6,169 bases of DNA, taken from positions 1 to 6,169 of the forward strand of contig JAEMPT010000121.1 of the NCBI GenBank assembly GCA_022759165.1, given 5' to 3'. The notes under the pieces were generated by a model that was not told the DNA's origin, made no database searches, and was given only the letters and a program-made list of their open reading frames with translations. The stretch is from Thermoprotei archaeon. GTDB taxonomy: Archaea > Thermoproteota > Thermoprotei_A > Sulfolobales > Fervidicoccaceae. A program made the translations under genes and the position numbers. This document shows, piece by piece, positions 6,104 to 6,169 of the stretch. Numbering within the stretch: position 1 is the first letter of the stretch; every line of letters begins with the position of its first letter.

Positions 6104-6169
6104 GCCTCACAGGTATCTAAATGCAAGCATAAACATAGCTCGCAGGGTAATGAGCTCTGCGGGATGGGG
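6104..6169 (+). other. Unassigned right edge, possible start of a downstream gene
   Basis: No complete gene fits here. GGTATCTAAATGC (6112-6124) could hold a weak TATA box. ATG 6150, preceded by CAGGGTA, would open a frame beginning MSSAGW that runs off the edge. Alternatively, bases 6158-6169 (TGCGGGATGGGG) resemble the first positions of an archaeal tRNA. CGCAG (6141-6145) and CTGCG (6157-6161) can also pair. The window ends too soon to choose. Confidence 0.25.

Overview
The window looks like archaeal DNA, most likely from a thermophilic Crenarchaeota/Thermoproteota-type organism. That is an inference from several features. Promoters carry TATA boxes and short leaders. Shine-Dalgarno sites match the archaeal GGTGATC/GGAG type. 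Arg and Ile codons are often AGG/AGA and ATA. The extracellular binding protein has an N-terminal hydrophobic segment, a Ser/Thr-rich linker, a C-terminal membrane segment and many N-glycosylation sequons. I cannot name a genus.

The layout is two divergent transcription units separated by a 173-base AT-rich intergenic region (about 4038-4210). The minus-strand unit runs leftward as hyuA (1965-4037), hyuB (223-1968) and the start of a DppB/OppB-type ABC permease (1-226, cut by the window edge). Both junctions are 4-base stop/start overlaps (ATGA and GTGA), so the three genes look like one translationally coupled operon. The plus-strand unit is a single gene, a family 5 (peptide/nickel-type) solute-binding protein (4211-6043). 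It is followed by a hairpin plus T-tract terminator. The last 66 bases (6104-6169) have no assigned gene, though the final dozen bases could be the start of a tRNA.

Read together, the window describes an uptake-and-conversion module. An extracellular, membrane-anchored binding protein would capture a small peptide-like or amide/lactam compound. A Dpp-type permease would import it, with its partner permease and ATPases presumably beyond the left edge. The ATP-dependent HyuA/HyuB enzyme would then act on it in the cytoplasm. HyuA/HyuB complexes include N-methylhydantoinase, 5-oxoprolinase, caprolactamase and the related acetone/acetophenone carboxylases; the sequence does not say which substrate is used here. 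No mobile element, CRISPR array or clearly new system was seen. The points most worth checking are the substrate of this linked transporter/enzyme set, the conserved HyuB metal triad, the altered phosphate-loop motifs in HyuA, and the palindrome next to the binding-protein TATA box.
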